A stretch of 64,000 nt of DNA from Limisphaera sp049537155 (GCF_049537155.1 NZ_JBMVQZ010000017.1:1-64000); one strand, 5' to 3'; positions 41,936 to 53,800 are shown, counted from the stretch's first letter. The notes: generated from the letters alone by a model not told the origin. Program-made: numbers and translations.

Positions 41936-43288
41936 ATGACGATCTGGACGTCCTTTGTGGTGGGATTGAAAGAGGTCTGGGCCCACAAGATGCGGTCCCT
42001 GCTGACCATGCTGGGGATCATCCTGGGCGTGGCGAGCCTGGTGGGGATGGCGGCGATCATCAAGGGAATGGAAAACGGGATGAAGGAGACCCTGATTGCC
42101 ATGGGCGGCGCGGACAAGATCGAGGTGGAGGAGGAGGACGTGCCGCCGCACCAGGAGCATCTGGCCGACCAGGCCCCGGGTCGGACGCTGATGGATGCGA
42201 TCGCGCTGAAGGAAGCGGCGCCGTTGATCCGGTACGTGGCCCCGGCCATCCGGGTGGACAACGCGATCATCAGCCGCGGAGGCAGGACCGCCCGGGCCTG
42301 GGATTGTTACGGTGTCACGGAGGACGCGCTGGCGGTGAACCTGCACACGGTGGCCTACGGCCGGTTCTTCAGCGATCTGGACGAGGAACTGGCCAACCCG
42401 GTGTGCGTGATCGGCACGGCCATTCGGGATGAGCTGTTCGGCTCGCCCGAAGAGGTGGGGCGCGAGATCATTCCCATTGGCGAGGTGATCTTCATCAACG
42501 ACCAGCCGTTCACCATCGTGGGGATGTTCGAGCATTACGAGAGCGAACAGGATCGGCGGCGGCGGCTGGCGGAGGCGAAGCGCGGGCAGGTGCAACCGGC
42601 CGGGCCACAGCGTGCCCGGGGGTTCGGCCGTCGCAACTGGGCCTTTGAACGGAAGAACCGGACCGTGTACATGCCGCTGAAGACCGCCTGGCTCCGGTTC
42701 CGGGCCAGCTCGGACCCGGGCGGCATTCCCGATCCGCGTCTCTCGGCGCTGGACGTCAAGGTGGCCGATCTCGAGGAACTCATCCCGGCCCTGCAACAGG
42801 CTCGGAACGTGCTGATGTTGACCCACCGGGGGATCGAGGATTTCGAGTTCGGCACGCAGGAGAGCCGCGTGGACGACATCAATCAGCAGATTCGCAACGC
42901 CCGGATGAGCGGCGGGTTGATCGCGGCCATCAGCCTGCTGGTGGGCGGCATCGGGATCATGAACATCATGCTGGCCAGCATCAACGAACGGATCCGCGAG
43001 ATCGGCATCTGCAAGGCGGTGGGTGCCACCGGTTTTGCCATCTTTTTGCAAGTGCTGATCGAGAGTCTGGTCGTGGCGTTACTGGGGGCGGCCCTGGGGG
43101 TGGCGGTCTCGTTTGGATTCGTGCACGTGTTGTCGTGGATCACGCCGACTGCCAACGAGCCGGTCATCACGCCCATGGCGCTCATCGTGGCGGTGTCATT
43201 CAGTGCCGCGGTGGGGATTCTGGCCGGGTTGTTCCCAGCGTTCAAAGCCGCGCGGCTGCATCCGATTCAAGCCCTCCGGTACGAGTGA
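41936..43288 (+). CDS. ABC transporter permease, MacB-like (paralog 2)
   Basis: A 450-residue permease, clearly related to the preceding one (shared ADQA.G.TL, VCVIGTA.RDEL.GSPEE, REIIPIGE...IN..PF, MFEHYESEQ and MLTHRGIEDF segments). It has the same topology: one N-terminal helix, a periplasmic domain, three C-terminal helices and an ending of HPIQALRYE. Its Arg-rich insertion after FEHYESEQ is shorter. It probably forms a heterodimer with paralog 1 on the shared ATPase. ATG 41936 follows GGAGG at 41922-41926; a GTG at 41888 would add 16 Arg/Ala-rich residues. The pair looks like a tandem duplication followed by divergence. Confidence 0.9.
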   Translation: MTIWTSFVVGLKEVWAHKMRSLLTMLGIILGVASLVGMAAIIKGMENGMKETLIAMGGADKIEVEEEDVPPHQEHLADQAPGRTLMDAIALKEAAPLIRYVAPAIRVDNAIISRGGRTARAWDCYGVTEDALAVNLHTVAYGRFFSDLDEELANPVCVIGTAIRDELFGSPEEVGREIIPIGEVIFINDQPFTIVGMFEHYESEQDRRRRLAEAKRGQVQPAGPQRARGFGRRNWAFERKNRTVYMPLKTAWLRFRASSDPGGIPDPRLSALDVKVADLEELIPALQQARNVLMLTHRGIEDFEFGTQESRVDDINQQIRNARMSGGLIAAISLLVGGIGIMNIMLASINERIREIGICKAVGATGFAIFLQVLIESLVVALLGAALGVAVSFGFVHVLSWITPTANEPVITPMALIVAVSFSAAVGILAGLFPAFKAARLHPIQALRYE

Positions 43289-43321
43289 GGTGCCGTGCGG
43301 GGTCGGGGAGGGCCATGCAGC

Positions 43322-44566
43322 CTACCAGACGCGGCCCCACAAGACCTTCAGGTACCTGCCCTCCGGACAGTTCGAGAGCACGGGGTGATCCGGTCCCGCG
43401 CCGGTCCGGTCCACGATCTGCAGTCGGCGATTCTCCTTGTGAACCGCCCGGACGACGGTCTTTTCGAACGTCTCCTCGGTGACGAGGCCCGAACAGGAGC
43501 AGGTGACCAGCCAGCCGCCGGGCTTGACCAGGCTCACCGCCAGACGGTTCAGATCCTCGTACCGGCGCAAGCCCTCCTGCATTTCGCCGCGGTTTGAGAC
43601 GAACTTCGGCGGGTCGAGCACCACCACGTCCCACCGGCGGCCGTTGCGCTGCATTTGCCGGGCGTAGCTGAATGCGTCGCAGTGAACCCATTGGACGCGG
43701 ACGCGGTTGAGATTGGCGTTGCGGCGGGCGCGGGCAATGGCCTTTTCATCGAGATCCACCCCGGTGACTTCCGCCGGCTGTGCCAGGACGGCGGCGGCCA
43801 GGGCGAATCCTCCGGTGTAGCAGCAAAGGTCCAGGACGGTCTGGCCGGGCCGGACCAGGCGGGCCAGGCGGAGACGATTCTCCCGTTGATCGCAGAAGAA
43901 TCCGGTTTTGTGTCCTTCGAGGAGGTCCACCTCGAACACGACGCCGTGTTCCCGGATTCGGACCGGCCGCAGGTTCGGATCGGGCGTTGGTCGGGGGATG
44001 TCCTCCACGCGGGCAGCCAGCTCGCTGACGCTGACGACTTCGCGCCGGGTGCCGAGCCGGGCATGCAGGTGGGGCAGCCACCGGGGCAGACGCTGCCACA
44101 CGCCCAGACTGTGCACCTCCACGCTGAGGACGTCGGCGAACTTGTCCACCACCAGTCCGCTGAGACCGTCGCCGTCCGAGTGAACCACGCGAAATGCGTC
44201 CGAGATCTCCGGCAGGTGCAGACAGTCCAGTCGCAGTTCCACGGCACGGTCCAGGATGGTGAAGAAGTCCTCCTCGGTGAAAGGGGCTTCGCCGTGGCGG
44301 AGCATCCGGAGCGGGACACGCGCCCGCGGGTGATAGAGCCCGGTGCCGAACACGCGGCCGTGGCGGTCGTAGACCGTGACCAGGCTGCCGGGCACCGCAT
44401 CGGGCGATGCCTCGGCGATCATGGCAGGGTAGAGCTGGGTGCTGTAGGTGAGGTATTTCAGGCGGACCCAGGGCGACCGGCGGGGTGCAATGTGCGAAGC
44501 GGAGGCGACGGGCACGGCACCTGCCGGGGCGGCCGTGTTACTGCTGTCGTCAGGTTGGCTTTTCAT
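43322..44566 (-). CDS. Class I rRNA methyltransferase, RlmI-like (PUA + methylase)
   Basis: A 414-residue protein with an N-terminal PUA-type RNA-binding region (about 30-110: RRSPWVRLKYLTYSTQLYP, GSLVTVYDRHGRVFGTGLYH) and a central region (EISDAFRVVHSDGDGLSGLVVDKF) shared with 23S rRNA methyltransferase RlmI. The methylase domain has RLARLVRPGQTVLDLCCYTGGFALAAA (motif I) near 255, GVDLDEKAIARARRNANLNR (motif II) and VVLDPPKFVSNR (motif IV, DPPK). RlmI makes m5C in 23S rRNA with AdoMet; whether this is RlmI proper or RlmK-like is open. The first 30 residues are a low-complexity extension. It lies convergently after the ABC operon. Confidence 0.85.
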   Translation of the reverse strand: MKSQPDDSSNTAAPAGAVPVASASHIAPRRSPWVRLKYLTYSTQLYPAMIAEASPDAVPGSLVTVYDRHGRVFGTGLYHPRARVPLRMLRHGEAPFTEEDFFTILDRAVELRLDCLHLPEISDAFRVVHSDGDGLSGLVVDKFADVLSVEVHSLGVWQRLPRWLPHLHARLGTRREVVSVSELAARVEDIPRPTPDPNLRPVRIREHGVVFEVDLLEGHKTGFFCDQRENRLRLARLVRPGQTVLDLCCYTGGFALAAAVLAQPAEVTGVDLDEKAIARARRNANLNRVRVQWVHCDAFSYARQMQRNGRRWDVVVLDPPKFVSNRGEMQEGLRRYEDLNRLAVSLVKPGGWLVTCSCSGLVTEETFEKTVVRAVHKENRRLQIVDRTGAGPDHPVLSNCPEGRYLKVLWGRVW

Positions 44567-44767
44567 CGGTTGTTTACACATCCCTGCATGCGCTGGCTTT
44601 CCATGGTGCCCCGAAGAAGGGTTCCCGTCCATGCCGGGTGTGGGGCGGATGACGGCGAAGAGACGCACAGGCCGGGGCGGTCCACGACGGCCTGGCAGGA
44701 GGCACGGGAGCGGCCCGGGCGTACGCCGCTGCCGCGGTCGAATGCCGGCCCGTCGGCCGCGTGCCGG

Positions 44768-47700
44768 TTACCAGGCAGGTTGCACGCCGAGGCGGAACCA
44801 CCGTCCCGGGGCTGGTTCGGTGGAGATGGGGACCCGGACCGGTCCCGTGTTGGTGGCGGTAAACAGGGCGTAAGGGGCCCACGAGGATGGCTCGGTCCCC
44901 GTGGCGAGCGGGCGGGTCTCGATGGTGTAGAGGCGATCGGCCACGGCAGGGACAATCAGAGATGGCCCCTGGCTGTCGTGCAGGATCGTGAGTTCCAACC
45001 GGCTGCGTGGGTCACGGGCGTCCGAGCCGGCCAGGAACTCGGCGCGGGCGGAGAGACCGTCGCCGTCGGCGTCGGACGAGCCGTCGGCCGGATCGTGCAT
45101 GTCGAGTCCCCACAGCCATTCGTGGGGGTCGGGCACGCCGTCGGCGTCGCTGTCCACCAGGAACGAGCCCACGGCGGCGAGGGCTCCGAGTGGAGTGCCG
45201 TTGGTTCCGGCGGTGTTGACGGGCGATTCGGGGTCGGGCCGGAAATCGTTCAAGGCAGGGTTGCGGAAGCGGGGGTCCACGTTGATGTTGCCTTCGCCGG
45301 GCCACGGTGCGGGGCCGCCGGTGTTCGAATGGTGCAGGGTGAGTGTGGAAAGGGCGTCCAAGGTGACGTCTTCCTGGTTGTTCCAGAGGAGGTTGTTCCA
45401 AGCGATGGCGTGGCCACCGCCCTGACCGGCGACTTTTTCGTACAGGTTGAACCCGTGCCGGGCGCGGGTGACGGTGTTTTGCACCAGCACGGCCACGGAT
45501 GAGTCCTTCACCGCCACGCCGCTCTCCACGTCGTAGATGACGCAGTTGCGGACGACGATGTTGGTGGAGGCTTCGCCGATGGAGACCCCCTTGTCGAACG
45601 GAAAGTCGTGGATCCAGCAATCTTCCACGGTGACACCGGCCGAGTCACTTCCCAGATCGATGCCGTCCACGTTGCTGGCAGCGCCGTGTCGCAGGGTGCA
45701 GCGCCGGACGACCGAGCCCGGTGCGGCACCATCGAAATCGATGCCGTCTCCGCGGATCGACTCGAACAATGAATCCTCGACCACGATCACGCCGTAGCGG
45801 AAGAGCGTTTCGTAATAGTTGGTGAAGCGACAGGCGTGAACGTGGATGGATGCGGCCCGCTCGCTCAGCAGGATGGGCGTGTTGCCGCTGCCGCCGGGGA
45901 AGTGCTGGAAGGTGACGAAGTCGAAACGTCCGTGTGCTCCGTTGCGGACGGCGGTCTGGCCGCCCTGGATGACGGCATGCCGAACGACCAATTCGGCGTT
46001 GGTGCCGGTGGCACTGAGATCCGACCAATCGTCCGGGGAAAGCCGCTCGATCCGGACCGGCGCTTCCGGTGTGCCGCGGATGAGGATGCGCCCTCCCGGC
46101 TGGGCGCGGATTCCTGCACCGGCCGCGATGCGGACCACGGTGCCGGGGTCCACGGTGAGTGTGACGCCGGCAGGCACGGTCACGCTGTTGGTGACGTGGA
46201 CGAGGGCTGTGCCGGACCAGGTGGTGGATCCGGCCAGCGTGCCGCCGACCTCCTGTGCAGGCGGCAGCACGGTCCAGGTGCGGGAGATGGTCGGGGCTTG
46301 TTCGTCCTGCCACACGCCGGCCGAGTTGAGGCCGAGGACCTCCACCGCGTAAGTGCCGGGCGGAAGGTTGGAGAGGACGATGGGAACGGCGTCGTCGAAC
46401 AGGGTGGGACCGTAGCGAAGGCTGTTGGTGAGGGGCACCACGTCGCTCCAGGGACCGTCGTTGAGGCGCCACTTGTAGGCCACAATACCGGGGCCGGCCA
46501 CGCGCAGGACGGCCCAGGTCTGCGTGGTGGTGGATGGCGGTTCACCCGAGACGGTGGCCCCGGGCGGGACGAGGGCGCCGAGGTCCAGTCCGTTGGGTCC
46601 GGCGCCGCGGGCGGGTGAATCCGGCAGGAGTGCCAGGTTGCTGCGGATGTTGTCCCAGGTGAGGGGGCCGGCCAGGTTGACGAAGCGCGGATCGGCCACG
46701 GTGTTGCCCACACCCGGTCCCCCGGGAAAATCCAGCGTGGGCAGGAGGTTCGAGCGTACCAGCAATTCGGTGTAGGCGTTCGTGAAGTTGAGGAAAAGGC
46801 GGTTCTCGGTGACATCCCAGATGATGTTGCCCTCAAGTAGCGCGGCAGCGCCGGGTGTGACGCCGGGGCGGGGTTCGTAAAAGTTGACCACGGCGGCCGG
46901 GGCTGCCGCAGGAGCGTTGGTGCGGATGCGCACGAAGGTGTTGTTCTGGATCACGGCGCTGCCGCCGTCCTTGAGCAGGATGGCATGGTCACAATCGTAA
47001 AAGATGTTGCGGACGATCATGAGTTCGGAGGTGTTGCCGCCGTCGGCGCCGGTGCTGATGGCGTTGGCGGTGCTGGATCGGGCGGCGTCCTGGTGGACGT
47101 GGAGAAAGATGTTGCCCTCGATGTGTGCGTCGGTGCCGTCGAGGTCGAAACAGTCGTCCACCGCACCCAGGAACACATTGTCGAGCAGTTGCAGGATGGG
47201 CCCGGGGCGGTTGCCTCCGGTGATGTCGAGGATGTCGTTGTAGCCGGTGGTGGTTCCGAACACGTTTCCCTGGAGGATGATGTGCCCGTTGGCCGGCATG
47301 CCGCTGATGTGGACGAGTTCGTTGTTTTGAATGGAGGGCAGCCACGAATGGCGCAGCACCAGGGAACACTGGGTCAGGTCGAGGAGCTGGACGGTGGTGT
47401 TTGTCCAGATGACGTCCTCCAAGTAGAGACGGGTTTGGTTGCCGCGGACATTGCCCGAGCCGGTGGCGTACTCGATGTCCGCATGGACGATGCGGGACTC
47501 GAACGGGCTGGCGGTGAAATCGAGTCGGCTCCACCCGGTGGCGCCTGCGGCGGTGTTCCGGGTGAACCGGATTCTGCGATCCGGCGTGCCTTCGGCCCAC
47601 AGGCGGCCCTGAATGGTGAGGCGTGTGCCCTGGTTGAACCGGACTTCCACGCCCGGTTCGATGGTCAGGGTCACGCCCGGGGCCACGGTCACGTCGTTCG

Positions 47701-47854
47701 TGACGATGTACGGGGCGTCCGGGAAGGTCCAGGTCGTGGAGTTGGTGATGATTCCGCCGACGGGCGTTTCGGCACGCAGGGAGGTGAGGCCCAGAAGCAG
47801 AGGGAGCAGAGCGACGAGATTCCGCGGCAACAGGGGGTGAGGAGTGGTTTTCAT
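44768..47854 (-). CDS. Secreted right-handed beta-helix protein
   Basis: A 1028-residue protein with a signal peptide (residues 1-28, NLVALLPLLLGLTSLRAE). Two long parallel beta-helix regions, about 40-400 and 560-880, are built of repeated ladders (VTNDVTVAPGVTLTIEPGVE, GSAVIQNNTFVRI, NIVVRNCVIYDVESGVAVKD). A beta-sandwich linker lies between them (about 450-550; TTTQTWAVLRVAGPGIVAYK). Near 905-960 are DxDxDG-type calcium-binding (thrombospondin type 3) repeats (DSDADGVPDPHEW, SDADGDGLSARAEF). The final roughly 70 residues match the C-terminal module of two other proteins in the window. The fold suggests a surface-located, carbohydrate-associated or adhesin-like protein; no catalytic site is recognised. 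The start overlaps the stop of the upstream giant gene by 4 bases (ATGA), so they are translationally coupled. Confidence 0.75.
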   Translation of the reverse strand: MKTTPHPLLPRNLVALLPLLLGLTSLRAETPVGGIITNSTTWTFPDAPYIVTNDVTVAPGVTLTIEPGVEVRFNQGTRLTIQGRLWAEGTPDRRIRFTRNTAAGATGWSRLDFTASPFESRIVHADIEYATGSGNVRGNQTRLYLEDVIWTNTTVQLLDLTQCSLVLRHSWLPSIQNNELVHISGMPANGHIILQGNVFGTTTGYNDILDITGGNRPGPILQLLDNVFLGAVDDCFDLDGTDAHIEGNIFLHVHQDAARSSTANAISTGADGGNTSELMIVRNIFYDCDHAILLKDGGSAVIQNNTFVRIRTNAPAAAPAAVVNFYEPRPGVTPGAAALLEGNIIWDVTENRLFLNFTNAYTELLVRSNLLPTLDFPGGPGVGNTVADPRFVNLAGPLTWDNIRSNLALLPDSPARGAGPNGLDLGALVPPGATVSGEPPSTTTQTWAVLRVAGPGIVAYKWRLNDGPWSDVVPLTNSLRYGPTLFDDAVPIVLSNLPPGTYAVEVLGLNSAGVWQDEQAPTISRTWTVLPPAQEVGGTLAGSTTWSGTALVHVTNSVTVPAGVTLTVDPGTVVRIAAGAGIRAQPGGRILIRGTPEAPVRIERLSPDDWSDLSATGTNAELVVRHAVIQGGQTAVRNGAHGRFDFVTFQHFPGGSGNTPILLSERAASIHVHACRFTNYYETLFRYGVIVVEDSLFESIRGDGIDFDGAAPGSVVRRCTLRHGAASNVDGIDLGSDSAGVTVEDCWIHDFPFDKGVSIGEASTNIVVRNCVIYDVESGVAVKDSSVAVLVQNTVTRARHGFNLYEKVAGQGGGHAIAWNNLLWNNQEDVTLDALSTLTLHHSNTGGPAPWPGEGNINVDPRFRNPALNDFRPDPESPVNTAGTNGTPLGALAAVGSFLVDSDADGVPDPHEWLWGLDMHDPADGSSDADGDGLSARAEFLAGSDARDPRSRLELTILHDSQGPSLIVPAVADRLYTIETRPLATGTEPSSWAPYALFTATNTGPVRVPISTEPAPGRWFRLGVQPAW

Positions 47855-50800
47855 GGTTCGAGCCTGACCTGCAGGCGATAAAACCTCTGAACGGACCGGG
47901 GCCGGTCGTCCAGGATGACAACCGTGCCGGTCTGAAAGACCGTGGGCAACTGTTTCCAGACGTACCACGGTCCGGTGGGGGCGAGGTCGCTGCACAGGAG
48001 TGTGTAGCTGCGGCCGGCGACGGCCGGGAACTCGAGAACCCAGCCTCCGGGAGCGGGTAGGACCCGGGCGATCTGGAGGCGATCGGCCGCGTCAAGGGGA
48101 TCGGTGCCGGCGACGTACTCGGCTCGGTTGGACTGGCCATCGCCATCGGGGTCGCCCTCCCCGCCCTGGTCACCTGCGGCCGAGGCGGGGTCCAAACCCC
48201 GGCGACGTTCCCACCAGTCGGGCAGTCCGTCTGCGTCGGCATCGGCCGTGGCCGGCGTCCCCGGCGTGGGGATGTCGGTGATCCAGTGCAGAGGTTCGTT
48301 GGCGAAGCCGCGGATGCGGGCCCGATGGAGGGAGAGTCCGGGCGGTCCGGTCAAGGGCGGCCACGGGGCGGCGCCGGTGTAATGAAGCTGCTCGACCAGC
48401 ACGTAGGGCACGAAACCGGCGTCGGGCTGCGGGGGCAACTGCGGGGGATCGGGTTTGTAGAGGGCAAGGGTCCCGCCCGGCACACCGAGCCGACCCGACC
48501 ACGGACCGAGTACGGGCACGGTTTCATCCATCTGGTAGGTGGCGCGGAACCATGCCTGCTCTTCGGGTTGGTTGACGGGATCGAAACCGACCAGGACAAC
48601 CGCCTTGCCGCCACCCAGGACGAACTCGGGTGGGAACGTGAATGCGATGTCTCCTGTGAGTCGCCAGTGGTTGGTGGGCGCGTTCGGGTCGTAAAGCGGG
48701 ACGGGCCGGTCGCTGATGTTGAAGAGCTCGATGAACTGGCCGGAGTCGGGCCGGTCCGGATCGAACCGTTCTGCCGGTGCGGGATGGATCTCGCTGAAGA
48801 TGATCGGGCCGATCAACGGGCCCGGGTTGGGCGCGCCGGTGCCGGTGCGGAACGCCTCCAGGTTGGGTGGATCGTCCACGCCGAAGGATCGCGCGGCCAT
48901 GGGCACGAATTCTTCGCTCCAACTGGTCAGGTACCGGCCGAAGGAGACCCCGTTGGCTGCGGCGCCGAAGCGGACGCGGATTCGGCGGCCGGTCCACTGG
49001 CCCGCTTGATCGACTTCGGACAACACGGCCTCCCCGCCGTGGGCCGAGTTGAGGCGGAAGGGTTGCAGGGCGTGGGGGTCCTCCGGATTGCCGAACTGAT
49101 ACTCATAAAAGACGGCGAACCCGCCGGCGGGCAGGATCGTGCCTGCGGGAATCCGGTATTTCCAAGGTTGCAGAGAATCGTCGCTGAGGAACCAGCCGCT
49201 GATGTCCACGGGCACGGCGGACGGGTTGTACAGCTCGATGGCGTCTTCCAAGGGCGGATCGGTGTGGGTGAGGACCTCGTTGATGACGATGGAGGGGAGC
49301 GGGATGTAATTGGGTGCGCCCGGGCTGGGCGTGGAGGGGAAGGCTGTGACGGTGTCGGCGCCGTCGGGAAGCCGGCCCTCGGACACTCCCCGGTTTTGCG
49401 GTCCGTAGGAGACACCGTCGAGTTGTTGACCGGTGGGGAGGTAGAGTCCGATCCAGCCGCCCCGGGCGTCGAGTCGGAATCGGACGTGATCGGCCGTGGC
49501 GGTGGCCCGGCCGTCGGCCTGCACGAGCCAGTAATCTTCCGGGCCGATGTAGGAGCGGGCGGGAAAGGGGGACTTGAACCGGTCGGCCGGATCATCGCTG
49601 AGGCTCAGGCCGCTGAGTTCGACGGGTTGACCGGACGGGTTGTAGAGTTCGATCCAGTCGTCTCCTTCCGCGGGGTCGGCCATCCACTCGTTGATGCGCA
49701 GGAGGGTTGGGGAGCCGAGCGCGGCAGGCACGTTGGGCGTGCCGGCGGTGGGCAGGCCGAGGGCCCAATCACCGGTGCCATCCGGGATGCGCGCGAGGCT
49801 GAATCCGGCGGCCTGTGCGCCGTAGAAGAGCGCATCCAGCGCGGCACCGCCGTTATCGGGCCGGTCGAACAGATAGACCGCCCCGCCTGCTGCGGCGAGC
49901 CCGAAACCGGTGTTGGTGGTGGACGGTGGCAGGTCGGGGTTGCACACCACCACCAAGCGCTCACCCGGGCGGAGGAACGTGCCGGCGGGAAAGACCCAGC
50001 GCTGTGGTTGCAGGAGGTCATCCGAAAGGGTCATGCCGGTGAGGTCCAAGGGTTCCGGACCGGGGTTGAAGACCTCGATCCAATCGGCGGAGGGTCCATC
50101 GGCTCCGGTTGCGGCGCGGGCCACGATTTCATTGAGGACCACGCCGCCGCGGCTGCAGTTGGTGAAGGTGCGCGTGGCGGTCAGGCGCAAGCCCCAGACG
50201 ATGTCCGAACTGTTGGTGGCCTGTTGATGGACGGAGACGGCGAGGACGTTGGTGCCGTTCAAGAACCAGGCGCCGGGCAGGGTGAAGCTTTCCACGCCGG
50301 TGGCGTCGCCACCCGGAGGAGCGTCGGTGGCGAGCGTGTTGTGGGAGACGGGGCCGGCGGGCATCCGGATCCGGAGGACTTCCTGTCCGTTCAGGTAGAC
50401 CACGGCGCCGTCGTCCACGTGCAGCTCGGCCAGGTAGGTGAAGTCTTCGGGCCGCGCAGGGGGTTCAAACGTGGTGCGGAAATAGTATGCATGCCCGGGT
50501 TGCAGGCCGGTGCCGCCGGGCGGCCTACGCGGATCATCCAGGGCGGTTTGGATGAGGCCGCTCAGCGAACTGTTGCTTTCGAAGGCCAGGAGCCCGGGCC
50601 CGGAAGGCCAGGCGGCGTGGTCATAGTCCGGTTCGAACCATGGTTGTCCGTCGAGGTTGATGGTCTGCTGGTAGCGCCACGTCTGGGTCCAATCCACCAA
50701 CACGATGGACTGAACCTCGGTGGTGCAGGGGGGCGGGGGGGTTCCGTTGGAAGCGCCAGGCGTGGGAAGCGTCAGATTCCGGACCAGGTCGGCGCCGTCG

Positions 50801-53800
50801 GGCACGCGACCTTGAGCCACGTCGGTCTGCTGGGGGCCGTAAACGACGATGTCCAGCAGTTGCCGGTCGGGATCCAGAAGGGCGATGAGACCCTGATCGG
50901 AGGCGAGTTTGAACGACAAGTGATCGGCGCCCTGTTCCGGGTCTCCATCGGCGCGGAAGAGGCGGAAGCCTCCGGGTCCGATGAAGGAGAGATCGGCGAT
51001 GCGATGGCGTTGCGGCTGGCCGATGGGGTTGTCTGTGAGATAGAGCCCGCCCAGAGCGACCGGCAGGGAGCCGGGATTGTAGAGTTCGACAAAGTCGGTG
51101 GAGAAGGTTTGCTCCGCCCGCGCCAGCCACTCGTTGATGCGCAGCGCGCGCGGGTCGCCGAGCGGCTGCGGTTGATTGTCCTGACCGGGTGTGGGGCGGG
51201 TCAGCTCGAAGGCGCCCGCCGGTCCGATCCGTCCGATGGAAAGATCCGGCAATTGAAGGCCGAACTGGACGGCGTCCAACAGCCTGCCTCCCCGCTGGAC
51301 GGCGTCGAACAAGTACACACCCTCGCCGTCCTGGTTGAGGGCGAAACCCGTGTGCAGGCCGGAGGTGCCGTCGGGGTTGCCGGCCCAGAGGACCAGGTAG
51401 TCGTGGGGGGGAAGGACGGTGCCGGCAGGGAAGGTGAACTTGGCAGGTTGAGCCGGATTGTCCGAAAGTCGCATGCCCGAGAGATCCACGGGCCTGTCGG
51501 TCTCGTTGTAGAGCTCGATGAGGTCCGGCCAGGTCCCCTCGTGCGGAACGGCTGTCACGTTGCGGGCCAGCACCTCGTTGATGCGCACACCGGGCCAGTT
51601 GGTGTTCACGATCCATGGGCGGGAGAGGGTGGGGGCCGATTCAGGTTGCCAGAGTCCTTCCGCGTCTGCGCCCAGCACGGCCACTTGCTGGGTGGAGCCA
51701 TGGACGAGGTTGGTGAGGAGGATGGGTTCGGTCACGGGCCGCGGATCGCTCCAGGGACCGCCGTTCAGGCGGTAACGGTAGGTGACGACCCGGTCGCCGC
51801 TCACGGTGAGGAGGGCGGTTGTCAGAGGAGTGGGCGAGCGCGGTTCGCCCCGGATACGGGCGCGGGGCGGGGTGGGATGGGTTTGCAGGTGGGGCGCGAT
51901 CTCGGTGGCAAGGAAGTTCCGGCGCGCGGTCATCCACTGTTTGAGCGCGGTGCGTGCGGATTCGGGGACGAAATCCCGCAAGGTCTGGTCCACGGTCAGT
52001 GCGAATTCGGTCTCGCTGAACGTGGTACGCATGAGGCGGTCGAGGGTCTGATAAAAGAGCTCACGGGTTTCGGGCAGGGACCAGAGCTGCTGGAGTGCCG
52101 GCAGGTCGGCGTCACGTGTCCATTGCAGGAAATCGCCGGTGGTGCTGCCCGAATGCCCGCCCTGGCCGAGGATGCTGTCGAGGTCGTAGTACATGAGCCG
52201 GAACCGGCGGTCCACCGCACCGGCGTACATCACGTAGTCGTCGTTGTAGCCGTTGTAGAGGGAGGTCTCGCGATTGTCGAAGAGGGCCATGACCGCGAAG
52301 TAGGTCATCCATTGATCGAGATGGATGACGGAGCGGACGGTTTCCAGGCTGAACAGGTCGTTGGTCCCGAGCACGCGCAGCATTTGGAGGAGGTCGGACC
52401 AGTCGTTTTCGCTGGTGTTGGTCCACTTGAACCAGGTGTTGGTGTAGGAGCGGTAGTTGGTGCCGCGCCAGGCAAAGACGGATGGTGCGATGTCGCGCAG
52501 GGCCCGGTACACATTGCCGGCCGGGTCGTCCGGGAACCAGCGTTCGGCCCATTCACTATTGATGACTTCATTGGCGGCGTAACAGCCGCCGTAGGTTTGG
52601 GGTCCGTTGTTCCCGGGGTTGCGGTTGTTGATGCGGAGTTGGACGGGCCGCGAGAAGGCCCCGGCCAGGCCGGCCTTGAGGGCGAGCGTGGCCCCCAGGA
52701 TTTGGAGGTGACTGTATTGGCCGTTGAGGTTGAGTGCCGTGACGCCGTGCCAGGGTTCGTCCGAGCGAAGGTTGACCCGGTAATTGTTCGGTTGGCGGTT
52801 TCGGCTGCCGTGACCCCGGTTCCGAACGCCCACCAGGTAACGAACCTCCCAGCCGGTGGTGTCATGGCTGATGAACGTGGCGTTCATCTGGGCGTCCGAG
52901 TACTGGGTGCCGTCGGTGGCGGAACCGATCGCGGCCAGTTGCGCGCGCTCGGCCTCTTTCATGATGAGCTTGTAGAGCGGGAACGACCCGGAGTATCTGA
53001 CATCGTCCACCTGATACAGGGCGTTGGCCACCGGGCCGAGCGCGACGCCGTTGGTTTCCATCGCGGGTGCCGGCCAGAGGCGGGTTTGTCCCGTCTCGTC
53101 CAGCGCTTCCAGGTAAAACTCCACGATGGCGTCATGGGGTTGCGGCGGGACCATGGCACCGAACAACCCATCTGCTGCCAGGCCGTCCTGGTGGGTGCCG
53201 TCGTCCTGCATGGGAACGGTCTGGAATTCCGGTGCGCCGTCCACTCGCCAGTGGAGAACCAGACCGACCCGGCCCGGATTTTCGTCCACCACCCGGGCCG
53301 TGATCCACACCGGGTCGGTGGACCGCGGCACCACGGGGTAGTGCCGTACTTCGACGATCATCGGGGGTAGATTCGACGCAGCGACCGAGTTGGGTCGGCC
53401 CGGCGTACCGCCGGGAACCCGGCTGGGCAGCCAGTTTTGGCCATGGATGTTGGGTAATCCGGACTGGACCAGCTCCAGGGAAGAACCGCCGCCGTCGGCC
53501 GGTGTGGTCCAAATCCAGCCGCGTTGGCCGCGGTCCGGCGCACTGCGCATCCGGACGGCCCAGTCGCCTTCGTCGGCGTAGGTGACGCGATTGACCACCT
53601 GTCCGGCGGCATCCACCAGCTCCAGGGTGTCCCGGCTGTTGCTCAGGCGACCCGACCAGTTCCCCACCACGTTGGTGACATCCGGGTGCAGTTCGCGGAA
53701 CCGGTCCACATCCGCCGCGACCACCAGATAGTCCCCGGCAGCCAGGGGCACGTCCGGGAAGGTGAACTCCACGCCGCGTGTCAATCGCCAGCCCGCCAGC

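Noticed and set aside
48286..53370. A nearly 1700-codon plus-strand open frame opposite the CotH/lamin-tail gene
   Set aside because: Gly/Val/Arg-rich with no domain; the minus frame carries a signal peptide, repeated lamin-tail domains and calcium repeats.
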